Positions 53,067 to 62,112 are shown, numbered from the stretch's first letter. The stretch: 64,000 nucleotides of DNA from Bacteriovorax stolpii (GCA_945905815.1 CAMDQH010000004.1:1-64000); one strand, 5' to 3'. Notes: generated by a model not told the origin, from the letters alone. Numbers and translations are program-made.

Positions 53067-56000
53067 ATGGAACCACGTGAATCGACCCCAACTTCAGAGA
53101 GTTTCTCCTTTGTTGAGGCAGAGAGGAAGATCCTAGAACTCTGGAATAAGAATCAAATCTTTCAAAAATCTCTTGAAAAAACCAAGGGTGGAAAGAATTA
53201 TATCTTCTACGATGGACCTCCATTTGCGACCGGTCTTCCACATCATGGCCATATCGTGGCCTCAACTTTAAAAGATGTGGTTCCAAGATATTTCACCATG
53301 AAAGGTTTCTATGTTGACCGCCGTTTTGGTTGGGACTGTCATGGACTTCCAATCGAGCAAGAAATTGATAAAAAATTCGGCATGTCGGCTTCAGATTTTG
53401 TAGCTGCCAATGGTGTAAAAAAATATAACGATGAATGCCGAGGCATTGTTGATCGTTACGTGAATGAATGGGAAAAAACGATTGGCCGTTTAGGTCGTTG
53501 GGTTGATTTCAAAAATGATTATAAGACCATGGACATTAATTACATGGAATCCGTATGGTGGGTTTTTAAATCCATCTGGGATAAAGGTTTGATCTATCAA
53601 GGAAATAAAATTGTTCCTTACTCGCCTGCTCTGCAAACTGCACTCTCAAACTTTGAAGCAGGTCAGAACTATCAGGATGTTCAGGATCCGGCGATCACGA
53701 TTCTTTTCAGAACAAAAAAAGATGCCAATACATATTTCGCGGCATGGACGACAACTCCATGGACTCTCCCAGCAAATCTTGCATTGTGTGTGCATCCTGA
53801 AATTGAATACGTAAAAGTTAAAGATCTTGAAAAAAATATTTCCATCATCATGGCAAAAGCACGTCTAGAATCTTATAAGAAAAACTTCAAATACGAGGAA
53901 GTAGAAACTTTCACTGGTGCACAACTTAAAGGTGAAAGATACGAACCACTATTTCCTTATTTTAATAAACTCGAAAAAGATGGCTACTTCGTCATGCTAA
54001 ATGATGAATACGTTACCACCACCGATGGTACAGGGATCGTGCATCAGGCCCCAGGTTTTGGTGAAGACGATAATCGTGTCATGAAAGCTGCAGGCTTTAC
54101 TGAAGCTCCGGTTCCACTAGATATTTCGGCCAGATTTTCAGCTGAAGTCACTGACTTTGCCGGCGTGGCAATTAAAGATGCTGACAAAGACATCATCAAA
54201 AACTTAAAAGACCGCGGTCAATTATTTCATCAATCAACTCTCGTTCACAGTTACCCGATGTGCCCGAGGACAGATACTCCACTTATCTACCGGGCCATGC
54301 CCCAGTGGTATTTGGCAGTAGAACAAGTTAAAGATAAAATGGTTAAGGCCAATCAACAAATTACTTGGGTTCCTGAAACAATTAAAGATGGCCGCTTCGG
54401 TAAATGGCTGGAGAACGCTCGAGACTGGGCAATTTCAAGAAGTCGCGTTTGGGGAACTCCCCTTCCCATCTGGATCAATGACAAGACAGGGACTGCTGTT
54501 TGCATGGGCTCCATCTCTGATCTCAGAAAACATTCAGGAATTGAAGTAAAAGATCTTCACCGTGAATTCGTGGATGATATTCAATTTAAAGTTCCCGGAG
54601 AAGAAGGAACTTATAAACGCATTCCAGAAGTTTTGGATTGTTGGTTTGAATCAGGTGCTATGCCGTATGCTCAACTCCATTACCCGTTTGAGAATCAAGA
54701 TATATTCAAAGAAGGTTTCCCCGCTGAATTCATTGCTGAAGGTTTAGATCAGACGCGAGGATGGTTCTACACTTTAACTGTTCTTTCTGCTGCTCTCTTT
54801 GATAAGCCAGCTTTCAAAAACGTTATTGTAAATGGAATGGTGCTTGCCAAAGATGGCAAGAAGATGAGCAAACGTTTAAAAAACTATACTCCACCAGATG
54901 AATTGATTGAAACTTTTGGAGCTGATGCCCTTCGCGTTTTCTTAATTAACTCAGGTCTTGTGAGAGCTGAAGAGCTTCGTTTCACCGATGAAGGCGTAAA
55001 AGACATGGTTCGCCGGGCTCTACTACCTTGGTACAACTCTTACAAATTCTTCAGCACCTATGCTATCGCTGATGGCTGGAAAATAAGCGACAAAATGGTT
55101 CCTTCTGAAAATATTCTGGATCGTTGGATTCTTTCTAAACTTCAGACGCTGATTAAGAATGTAAACCATGAAATGCAAAATTATCGTTTATATAATGTTG
55201 TTCCAGAACTTTTCAACTTCATTGAAGATTTAACCAATTGGTATATCCGTTTGAACCGTCGCCGTTTTTGGGAGGAAGGTATGAGTGCAGATAAAACTGC
55301 TGCTTATTCGACTCTCTATTCAACCCTCGAGAGTGTATCACTCTTGATGGCACCGTTTACACCATTTTTGGCCGATCACATTTACCAGGAACTAAAAGTT
55401 TTTGGTGCTAAGAAAATGGAGGAATCAGTCCATCTTTGTTCTTACCCAGAAGCAAATACGGAAATGATCAATGCCACGCTTGAAATAGCAGTGGGCCGTA
55501 TGGAACAAGTGATTCTTCTTGGTCGTCAGAAGCGAATTCAAGAAGGTGTGAAAGTTAAAACTCCCCTAAAAACATTGAAAGTTATTCATCAAGATCCTGA
55601 ACTTTTAAAAGAAATCAAGAAACTTGAAGAGTTCATCAAAATTGAACTTAACATTAAAAACGTTGAGTATATGACCAATGAAGCAGATTTCGTCACTTTG
55701 TCGGCCAAGCCCAACTCTCCCGTCCTTGGTAAAAAACTTGGAAAAGATTTTGCGAACTTCCGTCCATTAATTGAAAAATTATCTTCAGCTGATGTTCAAA
55801 AAATTGAAGATGGCGGAACTGTTACTCTCAATGGTGTGACTTTTAACTCAGAAGAGATTCTTGTTTTCAGAACGGCCAAAGAAGGCACACAATCTGTGAC
55901 GAATCGTTTTGTGACGATTGATCTTGATTGTACTCTTGATCAAGATTTGATTGATGAGGGTTTAGCTCGTGAAATCGTCAGCCGTATCCAGAAAACTCGA

Positions 56001-56207
56001 AAAGACTCCAACTTCAATGTTTCAGATCGAATCGAAGTGACCATCCATACCTCAGAAATGCTCGCCAAAGTATTCCAGAAGTACCAGTCCTATATTTCTT
56101 CTGAAACGCTTATGGTTAAAGGAAATATTTCTTTAACTGCAATCGTTGGGGCCATGTCACATGATATTGATGAAGATAAATTCGAAGTGAAGGCCGTAAA
56201 AGCCTAA
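53067..56207 (+). CDS. ileS: Isoleucyl-tRNA synthetase, type 2
   Basis: Charges tRNA(Ile). Class I motifs: DGPPFATGLPHHGHI (HIGH-type) near residue 50 and KKMSKRLKN near residue 590. The editing domain contains TTTDGTGIVHQAPGFGEDD. A 1046-residue length and KMSKR rather than KMSKS place it in the eukaryote-like type 2 IleRS group, which is generally less sensitive to mupirocin. GGAG lies nine bases before the ATG. A strong hairpin follows the stop. Confidence 0.97.
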   Translation: MEPRESTPTSESFSFVEAERKILELWNKNQIFQKSLEKTKGGKNYIFYDGPPFATGLPHHGHIVASTLKDVVPRYFTMKGFYVDRRFGWDCHGLPIEQEIDKKFGMSASDFVAANGVKKYNDECRGIVDRYVNEWEKTIGRLGRWVDFKNDYKTMDINYMESVWWVFKSIWDKGLIYQGNKIVPYSPALQTALSNFEAGQNYQDVQDPAITILFRTKKDANTYFAAWTTTPWTLPANLALCVHPEIEYVKVKDLEKNISIIMAKARLESYKKNFKYEEVETFTGAQLKGERYEPLFPYFNKLEKDGYFVMLNDEYVTTTDGTGIVHQAPGFGEDDNRVMKAAGFTEAPVPLDISARFSAEVTDFAGVAIKDADKDIIKNLKDRGQLFHQSTLVHSYPMCPRTDTPLIYRAMPQWYLAVEQVKDKMVKANQQITWVPETIKDGRFGKWLENARDWAISRSRVWGTPLPIWINDKTGTAVCMGSISDLRKHSGIEVKDLHREFVDDIQFKVPGEEGTYKRIPEVLDCWFESGAMPYAQLHYPFENQDIFKEGFPAEFIAEGLDQTRGWFYTLTVLSAALFDKPAFKNVIVNGMVLAKDGKKMSKRLKNYTPPDELIETFGADALRVFLINSGLVRAEELRFTDEGVKDMVRRALLPWYNSYKFFSTYAIADGWKISDKMVPSENILDRWILSKLQTLIKNVNHEMQNYRLYNVVPELFNFIEDLTNWYIRLNRRRFWEEGMSADKTAAYSTLYSTLESVSLLMAPFTPFLADHIYQELKVFGAKKMEESVHLCSYPEANTEMINATLEIAVGRMEQVILLGRQKRIQEGVKVKTPLKTLKVIHQDPELLKEIKKLEEFIKIELNIKNVEYMTNEADFVTLSAKPNSPVLGKKLGKDFANFRPLIEKLSSADVQKIEDGGTVTLNGVTFNSEEILVFRTAKEGTQSVTNRFVTIDLDCTLDQDLIDEGLAREIVSRIQKTRKDSNFNVSDRIEVTIHTSEMLAKVFQKYQSYISSETLMVKGNISLTAIVGAMSHDIDEDKFEVKAVKA

Positions 56208-56217
56208 TAACACACGT

Positions 56218-56242
56218 GCCCGACGAGTCTAGTCGGGCAAAG
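56218..56242 (+). terminator. Hairpin terminator after ileS
   Basis: GCCCGAC (56218-56224) and GTCGGGC (56232-56238) form a perfect 7-bp GC-rich stem with a 7-base loop, followed by AAAGTTTT. It is 11 bp past the ileS stop. Confidence 0.7.
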
Positions 56243-56282
56243 TTTTCTTCAAGAATTTAGTTCAAAAGTCGAAGAGCTGTAG

Positions 56283-57512
56283 ATGGAAAAAAAGCTCAAT
56301 TCCTGGCCCATGCTTACGGCCTTATTATGTAGTTATTCAGTGGTTGAAACTCCACTCATTTATCATTTTCTTAAAACTGAAAGTATCTTTTTTCAAGTTT
56401 CAAATATTTTCGTTTCATTAAGTCTAATATTGTTAACCACTTTAGCTTGGTGGAACCAGCAACCTCAAGATTCCAAGTCAAAAAAGATGCATATCTCATT
56501 TTGGACATCATTCATGCTCTTTAGTTCTCTACCTTTTGGAATTATCGGTCCCCAGTTTTTGATATTTTTTAAACTCCTACGTTTTGCAGGACTTTTTAAA
56601 GCATACAACGATCTTAATAAATCACATGATTTATCTAAACCTAAGAGAGTCATGCTCATTGGACTCATTGCTTTAATTGGCGTTCATTTGGTTGCTTGTA
56701 CCTGGCTGTTGGTTCAACCCATGACTGGCATATCTGATAGCGAAGCCTACATCAAATCTCTCTACTGGGCCGTAACGACTCTTACAACGACAGGATACGG
56801 AGACATTACTCCTACTAATGATATCGGAAGATTATTTACGATGTTTGTGATGCTCACTGGATTCAGTGCCTTCGGTATTATGGTGGGTAACATTTCAAAT
56901 CTTCTAATGGCGAAAAACCGACATCATGAAGCGAATCGTGAAAAGATTGAGGATCTCTCGTTATTTATGGAATATTACAAAGTGCCTCGAAACTTAAAAA
57001 CGGAAGTAATGGGATACTATTCCCATCGCTTAGAGAAGCGTTTAAGTGAAAATGATTCAAACATTATCTCTGATCTACCACATGGGCTGCAAAAAGATCT
57101 TCAAATTTACATTAAAATGAAACTCATCGATGCCTTACCCATATTTCAAGGCCTTTCTCAAGCATGCTTAAAGAGAATTGCAGAGCAGCTTGAAGCACTG
57201 TCTTATTCCTCTGGAGATATACTAATTAAAAAAGGTGAAGTCGGTGAAGAAATGTTTTTGATTGATCAAGGCGAAGTTGAAGTTCTGAATGACCAGGGAA
57301 ATACTATTGCAATAATCAAACATGGCCAGTGTGTTGGAGAGATGGCGCTTTTAACCCAATCACTTAGAACTGCAAACGTCGTGGCCAAGAATTATTGTGA
57401 TGTATACCGTCTTACAAAAATTGACTTTATTTCTATCGGCCAGGACTACCCTGAACTAGAAGAAAGTTTTCATCGAATTATGGTAAGACGGGTAAAAGAC
57501 AAAGCAGCTTAA
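56283..57512 (+). CDS. Cyclic nucleotide-gated K+ channel
   Basis: 409 residues. Six membrane segments in the N-terminal half with a selectivity filter TTLTTTGYGDITPTND near residue 165. A C-linker (about 225-285) leads to a cyclic-nucleotide-binding domain (about 295-400: SYSSGDILIKKGEVGEEMFLIDQGEVEVL). The phosphate-binding cassette GEMALLTQSLRTANVVA keeps the key Arg. It resembles bacterial CNG channels such as MloK1, but with a C-linker like eukaryotic HCN/CNG channels. It follows the ileS terminator, so it should have its own promoter. Confidence 0.93.
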   Translation: MEKKLNSWPMLTALLCSYSVVETPLIYHFLKTESIFFQVSNIFVSLSLILLTTLAWWNQQPQDSKSKKMHISFWTSFMLFSSLPFGIIGPQFLIFFKLLRFAGLFKAYNDLNKSHDLSKPKRVMLIGLIALIGVHLVACTWLLVQPMTGISDSEAYIKSLYWAVTTLTTTGYGDITPTNDIGRLFTMFVMLTGFSAFGIMVGNISNLLMAKNRHHEANREKIEDLSLFMEYYKVPRNLKTEVMGYYSHRLEKRLSENDSNIISDLPHGLQKDLQIYIKMKLIDALPIFQGLSQACLKRIAEQLEALSYSSGDILIKKGEVGEEMFLIDQGEVEVLNDQGNTIAIIKHGQCVGEMALLTQSLRTANVVAKNYCDVYRLTKIDFISIGQDYPELEESFHRIMVRRVKDKAA

Positions 57513-58091
57513 TTAATTATTTTTCACGTATTCAGTGCAGTAAGTTGTTTCCCAACACTGATAGAACTGAGGACCATTTATATATTGTGAAACCCATCCA
57601 CACTGCGTGCCCTGAGCAGTAGCAACACATGTACGTTGAGATTCAAACCAAATTGAATATCCAACAAGAGCAGCAACCACTAATATTATGCCGCCAGTAG
57701 TATAATAATAACCTTCCCAGCTTGCACCAGTTGAATAAAAGTTCTTAGAATTTTCTGCCATCAATTTAGCGAGTTCACTTGATGATGAAGCGCCATCAGC
57801 GAGCATTTTTAATCTCATTGCAATCGCTTCAATCTCTTTTGGATTAGTCGTTTTTCTAGAAACAAGATCCATTATTTCTTTCTGAGTCAGACCATTTTCC
57901 ATTAATGATGAAAGCGTCTTATAAAAAGCTTCAGTCTTTTCAGTCATGAATTTTGAATCTTTTTGATCCCATTCAATCGTTAAAGAATATTGATAATCAT
58001 CAACTGCTTTTTCGAGTTCCTGAACTGACCCAGAAGCTGCTAAAACGTTAAATGAAAGGCAGAAACAAAGAAGTGCTGAAATAAAGCGCAT
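57513..58091 (-). CDS. Secreted orphan with membrane anchor, tandem paralogue A
   Basis: 192 residues. Signal peptide MRFISALLCFCLSFNVLAAS, a helical domain with YQYSLTIEWDQKDSKFMTEK and GLTQKEIMDLVSRKT, the shared GASW motif near residue 122, a membrane helix (about 130-148) and a Cys-rich C-terminus (six cysteines between residues 153 and 186). It has the same layout as the next gene upstream, about 45% identical by eye. AAGGAG precedes the ATG. It probably arose by tandem duplication. Function unknown. Confidence 0.8.
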   Translation of the reverse strand: MRFISALLCFCLSFNVLAASGSVQELEKAVDDYQYSLTIEWDQKDSKFMTEKTEAFYKTLSSLMENGLTQKEIMDLVSRKTTNPKEIEAIAMRLKMLADGASSSSELAKLMAENSKNFYSTGASWEGYYYTTGGIILVVAALVGYSIWFESQRTCVATAQGTQCGWVSQYINGPQFYQCWETTYCTEYVKNN

Positions 58092-58184
58092 GAAAACTCC
58101 TTAACTAAGGTTAATGGAGCATTTAATAGGACAACCGGAAGAATGAGTCAACCGAGCCACTAAATATCTGGCATTTACAGTGAA

Positions 58185-58757
58185 TTATTGAGGGTTTCTT
58201 TCCACATACTCAATACAACGCCGCTCGTTATCACAGTCATAGTGACGATTGCCGTTGCTATCTGTTTCCCAATCACAATCGCGGTAAGTTTCCCAGGCCA
58301 CGCACTGGTACTTAATTTCATGCCAAATGGCGTAGCCCAGAAGGGCCGCAAAGACGACTCCGATAGCAACGTAACCTACTTCTCCATTCCAGCTTGCGCC
58401 ATTTTGATAAAATTCGGAAGAATTAATTTTTAAGAGTTCAGCAAGTTCACTCGCCGATGATGCTTGTGAGGACAGAAGATTCATTTTAAGTTTGAGGGAC
58501 TCAAAGCTTGCGCGATCCTTTGTTTTTCTTTCAACCAAAGAGATAATTTCTTGTTTCGTCACGCCTGAATTCAAAGATGCTTGAATAATATTGAAAAACT
58601 GCTGCGTCTTTTGTTCATAGAACACTTTATCTTTTTGGTCCCATTCCACTGTAATCGCATAGTGATATTCGTCCAAACCTTGCTCGATTTCGAGGAGGCC
58701 ATCAGCGAGCACGTTGAAGGATAATAAGAAACAAAGGATAAATGTAATTTTTTTCAT
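58185..58757 (-). CDS. Secreted orphan with membrane anchor, tandem paralogue B
   Basis: 190 residues. Signal peptide MKKITFILCFLLSFNVLA, then YHYAITVEWDQKDKVFYEQK, GVTKQEIISLVERKT, the GASW motif, a membrane helix and a Cys/Asp/Arg-rich tail (DCDWETDSNGNRHYDCDNER). It is the same architecture as the neighbour 93 bp away on the same strand. No Shine-Dalgarno is close to the ATG. The Cys tail differs from paralogue A, so the two may have diverged in partner. Confidence 0.8.
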   Translation of the reverse strand: MKKITFILCFLLSFNVLADGLLEIEQGLDEYHYAITVEWDQKDKVFYEQKTQQFFNIIQASLNSGVTKQEIISLVERKTKDRASFESLKLKMNLLSSQASSASELAELLKINSSEFYQNGASWNGEVGYVAIGVVFAALLGYAIWHEIKYQCVAWETYRDCDWETDSNGNRHYDCDNERRCIEYVERNPQ

Positions 58758-58834
58758 AGATAATGTTATATAAAACTAAGAACAAAAAAGAAACTGGGTG
58801 AAATAATTTGTAATTATTTTGTGCTCCTATGGAG

Positions 58835-59572
58835 TCAAAATGCACCTGATTTTTCTGCCATGCCTAAAAAAGAAGTCATTAAGCTTGGAGTCAATTCAAA
58901 GCGCATTTGAGGCGGCACTTTACCAGAAAAAATTTGCGAAACGGGAATGGAACTAAAAACGGGTTTGAGACCTATCATCTCTTTGATTTCCATTTGGGCC
59001 AACGTACAAAACGTTTTTAATTCACGCGGTTTGATAAAAAGTCTAAGGATATGCATATTCTTTGGCGTCTTGGGAATTAGCCATTCAACTAACTTAATAA
59101 TGATTAACCATGAAATAAAATTGCGGTTAAAAGTATGAAAGAAGAAAACTCCTCCCGGTTTTAAGACCCGCGAAAATTCTTTAACGGCCTTTGCCGGATC
59201 TTCTACGTGTTCCAGAAAGTCCATGGCGCAAACGACGTCAAAACTTGCATCCGCAAATGGCAAGGCATAGGCATCAGCTGTCTGATAGGTAACAGACTTT
59301 GTTGTATCAAAGCGCTTAGCAACTGCAAGGCTTGATTCAGATAAATCAACCCCTGTGACCTTATGTCCAGCGAGGGCAAGCTCATTGGATAAAAAGCCAG
59401 CACCACAGCCAACATCTAGGATCGTTGAGTTTTTTGTGAGTCTCTTAAGGATCCAAGGTGCTTTCACTTTATTTTCAGCACGCAGAAGTGCTATTGGATC
59501 ATCAACGGCCGTATACCACTGATCACCATAGTTGTCGTAAATCGAGTTATCTACTTCGGTTGGGTTCGCCAT
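58835..59572 (-). CDS. UbiG-like SAM-dependent methyltransferase
   Basis: 245 residues from the ATG at 59572; GGAG lies six bases upstream, and a longer frame from 59584 would overlap it. The N-terminal half resembles UbiG (YDNYGDQWYTAVDDPIALLRAEN). SAM-binding motif I is ILDVGCGAGFLSNELALAG, motif post-I VTGVDLSE, and motif II DVVCAMDFLEHVEDP. It closes a three-gene unit with a type III polyketide synthase. An O- or C-methylation of the polyketide product is the likely role, not ubiquinone synthesis; this is inference from context. It overlaps the membrane gene by 22 bases. Confidence 0.9.
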   Translation of the reverse strand: MANPTEVDNSIYDNYGDQWYTAVDDPIALLRAENKVKAPWILKRLTKNSTILDVGCGAGFLSNELALAGHKVTGVDLSESSLAVAKRFDTTKSVTYQTADAYALPFADASFDVVCAMDFLEHVEDPAKAVKEFSRVLKPGGVFFFHTFNRNFISWLIIIKLVEWLIPKTPKNMHILRLFIKPRELKTFCTLAQMEIKEMIGLKPVFSSIPVSQIFSGKVPPQMRFELTPSLMTSFLGMAEKSGAF

Positions 59573-59982
59573 GGGAAGCTCCATCTTAGGGTCTGATAAA
59601 ACATAAATATTATAACCACTAGTGACTGTATTTTAAGAAATGAGAGTTCGCCTTCTAGGAGCAACAAATATGCTGAAAGAAAACTTATGGGATGAAGAAC
59701 GAAAAGCAAGGAATGCAACCACTGCTCTGCCGGTGGACATTTCCCGACGTGAACGAATTCATCCTTCGTAATAAACACACACGAGATTGCACATAACAAG
59801 ACATAGGAATATAGCTCTGCCGATCCCCAAATTAAATAACTGTAACACGCAAAAACAGTCAAGGTATCTAACGGGTGACCAAACTTTTCCCATCGAGGAA
59901 GACCACGTTTTTCATGAAAATAAAACTCATCCACAAACATGACAATGCCTTGAAGAATAAAAGGCACATAAAGCAGATTCAT
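59551..59982 (-). CDS. Small membrane protein of the polyketide operon
   Basis: 143 residues with four or five hydrophobic helices (about 3-18, 40-75, 90-108, 118-135). The motif RGLPRWEKFGHPLDTL follows the first helix, and KDEFVHVGKCPPAEQWLH lies between later helices. Not recognised as a known family. Its start overlaps the polyketide synthase stop by four bases, and its end overlaps the methyltransferase, so the three are made as a block. A scaffold or membrane-bound modifying enzyme is possible. Confidence 0.75.
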   Translation of the reverse strand: MNLLYVPFILQGIVMFVDEFYFHEKRGLPRWEKFGHPLDTLTVFACYSYLIWGSAELYSYVLLCAISCVFITKDEFVHVGKCPPAEQWLHSLLFVLHPISFLSAYLLLLEGELSFLKIQSLVVIIFMFYQTLRWSFPWRTQPK

Positions 59983-61046
59983 TTTTTTGCCTCGAACATG
60001 CCGCCAAAGATGGTTAATCCTGGGCCAAAGGCCAGACTAATGACTTTGCCAGAATAATCTGAATCCAAAATTTCTTTCCACACATGCGGAAGTGTAGCAG
60101 AGGACATATTCCCTCTCTCTTTTAATACCTTCCGGCTAAACGCAACCTGCTCATCTGAGAGCTCAAGCTGACTCTGCAAAGAATCAATAATTTTTGGTCC
60201 ACCTGGGTGAATCGCAAATAAACAATTCTGGTGAGGGTCATCAGTCAAAGTACGCAAGAACTCTGGCAAGTGACCTCGAATTTTATCCGGAACTTCTTTA
60301 GACAGAGTCATCTGCATGCTCGTGGCTGAAGGATTCCAAGTCATATCATGAATTGAATCAGGAATGATTTTCTCTTTGACCGATTTCACTTCAAGTCTTC
60401 GACCGGTAGTTTGTGTATCAACAGAATATTTCATATGCCCATCAGCAAAAAGCGATTGAACAACCATCTGCTCCGGAGAATGTTTCGCTGGATCAAGGTG
60501 AAGACTGCACATTTCAGTATGAACAATGTCTACTTTTTGCGAGCGGGATTTCGCCAAAGCTTCGGCCATGCGCACTGCCGGCAAAGAGGCATAACAACCC
60601 ATATGGTAAGCATGAGTCACCTCAGGTGCATTAGGAAGATTACTAAAATAAATCTGAGGAGCACTTGGGGCCAAATACCCAGTGCAGGTCACATGGATGA
60701 GGTGATCAGGAGTCTCTTCAGTTCCTGCATACATTTCATTCAGAATTTCCAAACACCGCTGGCCATAAACCTCATGTCTTTTACCGATATCTAACCCCGA
60801 CTGCGAGCCATGAGAAAGCTCATAGATAAACTCACGGTCGATATCAAAAGATCTATTTCCAATTTGTTTTTCACTGACACAAAATCGCTTAAGAATGTTT
60901 TTCAAACGGTCTCGATCAGGCAACTGGGCCAGTTCCATCGATTGATAATGTTTGTCCACAATCCAGTCTACTAGATCGGTTTGTTTGCCCTGAAAGCGAG
61001 GTAGAATTGATTTAAACGAATGAAGGGACATTTGGTCATTTCTCAT
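59979..61046 (-). CDS. Type III polyketide synthase (chalcone-synthase-like)
   Basis: 355 residues from the ATG at 61046. It condenses malonyl-CoA units on an acyl-CoA starter. The active-site Cys is in HMGCYASLPAVR (about residue 151), His in FAIHPGGPK (about 280) and Asn in GNMSSATLPHVW (about 313), so the Cys-His-Asn triad is complete and spaced as in the family. The chain length is shorter than plant chalcone synthases (about 390). The product cannot be predicted. Promoter GTGACA-17-TAAAAG sits before the ATG. It heads the PKS-membrane protein-methyltransferase operon. Confidence 0.93.
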   Translation of the reverse strand: MRNDQMSLHSFKSILPRFQGKQTDLVDWIVDKHYQSMELAQLPDRDRLKNILKRFCVSEKQIGNRSFDIDREFIYELSHGSQSGLDIGKRHEVYGQRCLEILNEMYAGTEETPDHLIHVTCTGYLAPSAPQIYFSNLPNAPEVTHAYHMGCYASLPAVRMAEALAKSRSQKVDIVHTEMCSLHLDPAKHSPEQMVVQSLFADGHMKYSVDTQTTGRRLEVKSVKEKIIPDSIHDMTWNPSATSMQMTLSKEVPDKIRGHLPEFLRTLTDDPHQNCLFAIHPGGPKIIDSLQSQLELSDEQVAFSRKVLKERGNMSSATLPHVWKEILDSDYSGKVISLAFGPGLTIFGGMFEAKK

Positions 61047-61052
61047 AGGCAA

Positions 61053-61081
61053 CTTTTAGCTTTGAATAATGGCCATGTCAC
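61053..61081 (-). promoter_or_regulatory. Promoter of the type III PKS operon
   Basis: On the minus strand GTGACA (61081-61076) and TAAAAG (61058-61053) are 17 bp apart, six bases before the ATG at 61046. Consensus match is five and four of six. RNA would begin at or next to the start codon; no Shine-Dalgarno is seen. Confidence 0.55.
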
Positions 61082-61141
61082 TAAACAAGGCATTAACAAG
61101 AGCTTTATACACTTTTTATATGCCGTATTAATCTTTTTGGG

Positions 61142-61169
61142 TTGAAGGACTTCAAACCTCCTGCATAAT
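61142..61169 (+). promoter_or_regulatory. Candidate promoter for the 259-residue secreted orphan
   Basis: TTGAAG (61142-61147), 16 bp, CATAAT (61164-61169), six bases, ATG at 61176. No Shine-Dalgarno lies before the ATG. Confidence 0.5.
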
Positions 61170-61175
61170 AGTCAT

Positions 61176-61955
61176 ATGAAGTTTTTACTCTTTTTGTTTA
61201 TATTCCTTAGCTTACAAGTACATGCTCAAAAGACTGTAGGTGCCCAGACGTTTCAGGGCAATATTCGTCCGATCCTTTCAGGGATTCTTAGCGATTTTTA
61301 TCAGATGATCACCCTCTTTCCTGATTTCCCTAAAGATCTGGTAAGCATCGTGGATGAAATTGATGACCTTCATGGTGAAAAAGAATTGATCCGTGAAAAG
61401 TGCCCAAGAAATCTTGAAATTGCGTGCCTTGAGAATATAACGAATCTTAGAAATCGATTGGTTGGTGTTCAGGCAAAAACACTGGCGTTAATATCACGGC
61501 AAAAGATGTCTTCAAGCCTCCATATGAACCCACTGGCCGGAATTCGGACGACAAATGAGTTTATGCTTGAGTTGGAAGATATTAAGGGGTCTCTCGATAA
61601 TGCCGCTCTCATTTTAAAGGCCGGTGCTTCGCTAAAAATGCCAACCTATCATGTTGTAAAAAAAATTGACGAGCTTAGTACTTTTGTCTCTTTGACAGTG
61701 GTGGAATATATTCCCTTTACCTACCAAGAAGATTTTCGAAATTTTTATTTCAATTTCATACACCCAGTTCAACAGCAGATTTCAAAAAACCAGAACTACG
61801 AATTTATGAACAGAAATATTAACACTCTTAATTTTGCCTTGAATCTTCTGAACCAAAATCTTACAAAAAGAAATAAGAAAACGCCTGAGGGGATGGCGCC
61901 CTATCTCTCGGTGATTCATAATCGTTGGAATAGTATTTTGAGATTCTACTTTTAA
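61176..61955 (+). CDS. Hypothetical secreted protein, 259 residues
   Basis: Signal peptide MKFLLFLFIFLSLQVHAQ, cleavage near residue 18. The mature protein is helical with two Cys (REKCPRNLEIACLE) nine residues apart that could form a disulfide, and an amphipathic stretch (DLHGEKELI). I do not recognise the family. It is divergent from the polyketide synthase and followed by a 447-bp decayed stretch. No neighbour suggests a role. Confidence 0.7.
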   Translation: MKFLLFLFIFLSLQVHAQKTVGAQTFQGNIRPILSGILSDFYQMITLFPDFPKDLVSIVDEIDDLHGEKELIREKCPRNLEIACLENITNLRNRLVGVQAKTLALISRQKMSSSLHMNPLAGIRTTNEFMLELEDIKGSLDNAALILKAGASLKMPTYHVVKKIDELSTFVSLTVVEYIPFTYQEDFRNFYFNFIHPVQQQISKNQNYEFMNRNINTLNFALNLLNQNLTKRNKKTPEGMAPYLSVIHNRWNSILRFYF

Positions 61956-62112
61956 AAAGCCAAATTGTTAGACTGATTCTGACCATCTTCTGAAACATCT
62001 TGAACCAACTTGCTTCAATTTACTTAATCTTAACATTATTCAATACCCTCTAAAGAAAAGTATCTCCCCAAATCAGTGATCCGAATAAACTTCGAAATAA
62101 CTACGAAGCTAA

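Noticed and set aside
58835-59572. Ubiquinone biosynthesis methyltransferase UbiG proper
   Set aside because: No other ubi gene is near, and the overlap with the polyketide operon points to a different substrate.
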